A stretch of 5,394 bases of DNA from Clostridium sp. UBA6758. Its GTDB lineage: Bacteria > Bacillota > Clostridia > Clostridiales > Clostridiaceae. The notes below the pieces were generated by a model. It was not told the origin of the DNA and did no database searches. It saw only the letters and a program-made list of their open reading frames with translations. The position numbers and the translations under genes were made by a program. The stretch is taken from the NCBI GenBank assembly GCA_002453475.1, contig DKGY01000101.1:217-5610 (forward strand), given 5' to 3'. Below are positions 4,547-5,394 of this stretch, piece after piece. Every line of letters begins with the position of its first letter. Position 1 is the first letter of the stretch.

Positions 4547-5322
4547 AAGTAAAAAAATTATTTTCAAATATATATTTGGTTTTAATATTTATATTTCTAT
4601 ATGCTCCTATTTTTGCTCTAGCACTATTTTCTTTTAATGATTCAAAATCTATGGCGAGATGGGAAGGCTTTACTTTTAAGTGGTATCAGCAATTATTTCA
4701 TAATGATAGAATAATTTCAGCTTTAATAACTACTGTAGTAGTAGCAATATTAGCATCTGCTATAGCTACAGTTATAGGAACAATAAGTGCTATAGGAATA
4801 GATAGGATGAGAGGGCCTAAAAAGGCAATGCTTCTCAATGTAAACTATCTACCTGTATTAAACCCTGATATAGTAACAGCAATAGGTCTTATGATACTTT
4901 TTATATTTTTTAATATGAAATTAGGATTTTTAACTATGTTACTTGCACACATAACTTTTAATATACCTTATGTAGTTTTATCTGTATTGCCAAAGCTAAA
5001 ACAGCTTCCAGACAATGTAGAAGAAGCAGCTATGGATTTAGGTGCAAAACCTATGTATACCCTTAGAAAGGTAATACTTCCACAGATAAAGCCAGGTATA
5101 ATTTCAGGCTTTTTAATAGCATTTACCATGTCTATAGATGACTTTATTATAAGTTTTTTTAACACTGGGAATGGTGTAACTAACTTATCAATTGAAGTTT
5201 ATTCTATGGCAAAGAGAGGTATCAAACCAGAGATTAATGCACTAACTACATTAATGTTTATAACGGTGTTAATACTATTATTATTAGCTAACAGAAAGCA
5301 ATCTATGGTAAGGAAGGGGTAA
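4540..5322 (+). CDS. potC: Polyamine ABC transporter permease PotC
   Basis: PotC is the second membrane subunit of the polyamine importer and pairs with PotB. The protein has 260 residues, about the family norm, with hydrophobic segments near residues 8-32, 59-86, 102-124, 127-150, 185-207 and 236-250. The EAA loop, EEAAMDLGAKPMYTLRKVIL (161-180), precedes the fifth segment. FTMSIDDFIISFFNTG (195-210) just after it is a strong PotC signature, and the N-terminal YAPIFALALFSFN is also typical. The gene overlaps the end of potB by 7 bases (ATGGTAA), which points to translational coupling and equal amounts of the two permeases. It is followed after 5 bases by potD. No damage is visible. Confidence 0.95.
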   Translation: MVKVKKLFSNIYLVLIFIFLYAPIFALALFSFNDSKSMARWEGFTFKWYQQLFHNDRIISALITTVVVAILASAIATVIGTISAIGIDRMRGPKKAMLLNVNYLPVLNPDIVTAIGLMILFIFFNMKLGFLTMLLAHITFNIPYVVLSVLPKLKQLPDNVEEAAMDLGAKPMYTLRKVILPQIKPGIISGFLIAFTMSIDDFIISFFNTGNGVTNLSIEVYSMAKRGIKPEINALTTLMFITVLILLLLANRKQSMVRKG

Positions 5323-5327
5323 CAAAT

Positions 5328-5394
5328 ATGAAAAAATTAAAAAAGATTATAGCTCTAGTATGTACAGGTCTAATGATGGCAACTATGCTTACAG
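5328..5394 (+). CDS. potD: Start of the polyamine-binding protein, cut by the window end
   Basis: Only 22 codons are visible. They begin MKKLKKIIALVCTG and continue as a hydrophobic run, which is a classic Gram-positive export signal: four lysines followed by about 16 mostly apolar residues. In lipoproteins a lipobox of the LTGC kind usually ends such a segment; the visible sequence stops at ...ATMLT plus a G, which is consistent with that but does not reach the cysteine. Cys12 lies too early to be the lipidated residue. The ATG has AGGAAGGGG (5311-5319) 8 bases upstream and follows potC by 5 bases. By position the product should be PotD, the extracellular polyamine-binding subunit that delivers substrate to PotB-PotC. 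The assignment rests on context and signal peptide only, because the binding domain is not in the window. Confidence 0.75.
   Translation, partial: MKKLKKIIALVCTGLMMATMLT

Noticed and set aside
1..5394. CRISPR arrays, tRNA or rRNA genes, transposase genes, phage genes or attachment sites.
   Set aside because: None was seen on either strand. The only short repeats are the TTTAGTAAAT copies and the DnaA-like boxes, which do not have CRISPR spacing or length.

Overview
The window looks like chromosomal DNA of a low-GC Firmicute, most probably Clostridium in the broad sense. The coding regions are AT-rich with A/T-ending codons, Shine-Dalgarno sequences are strong (AGAGGTG, AGGAGG), genes are tightly packed on one strand, and the protein motifs are of clostridial type. 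Species cannot be fixed from the sequence alone. All genes read on the + strand.

Bases 1-1404 hold the end of an aromatic amino acid (shikimate pathway) gene run: the 3' part of aroE (shikimate dehydrogenase, 5' end outside the window), then aroQ (type II 3-dehydroquinate dehydratase), then a small acidic protein of unknown function. A good intrinsic terminator at 1420-1464 closes this unit.

Bases 1405-1927 are a 523-base stretch without a convincing protein gene, but it is not featureless. It holds the terminator, a cluster of four DnaA-box-like 9-mers (two perfect) within 95 bases, a TATAAT hexamer inside that cluster, a strong 17-bp hairpin ending in T residues at 1651-1704, a perfect 15-base palindrome, and the probable promoter of the next gene with three copies of the 10-mer TTTAGTAAAT around it. 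The stretch from the TATAAT to the hairpin could be a small RNA gene of about 180 nt.

Bases 1928-5394 form a polyamine transport locus. A helix-turn-helix/cupin regulator of the PuuR-like type is followed by potA (ATPase), potB and potC (permeases) and the first codons of potD (substrate-binding lipoprotein, cut by the window end). potA to potD are almost contiguous: gaps of 1 and 5 bases and one 7-base overlap. The protein products would together form a spermidine/putrescine ABC importer, and the regulator probably senses a polyamine or related small molecule through its cupin domain and controls the locus.

Between the regulator and potA lies a compact, GC-richer (about 47% by hand count) element at about 2481-2601 that folds into two elaborate hairpins. 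It lacks the T-tract of a terminator. It could be a cis-acting RNA controlling potABCD, or a small repeated element. This and the DnaA-box cluster are the two points most worth a second look.
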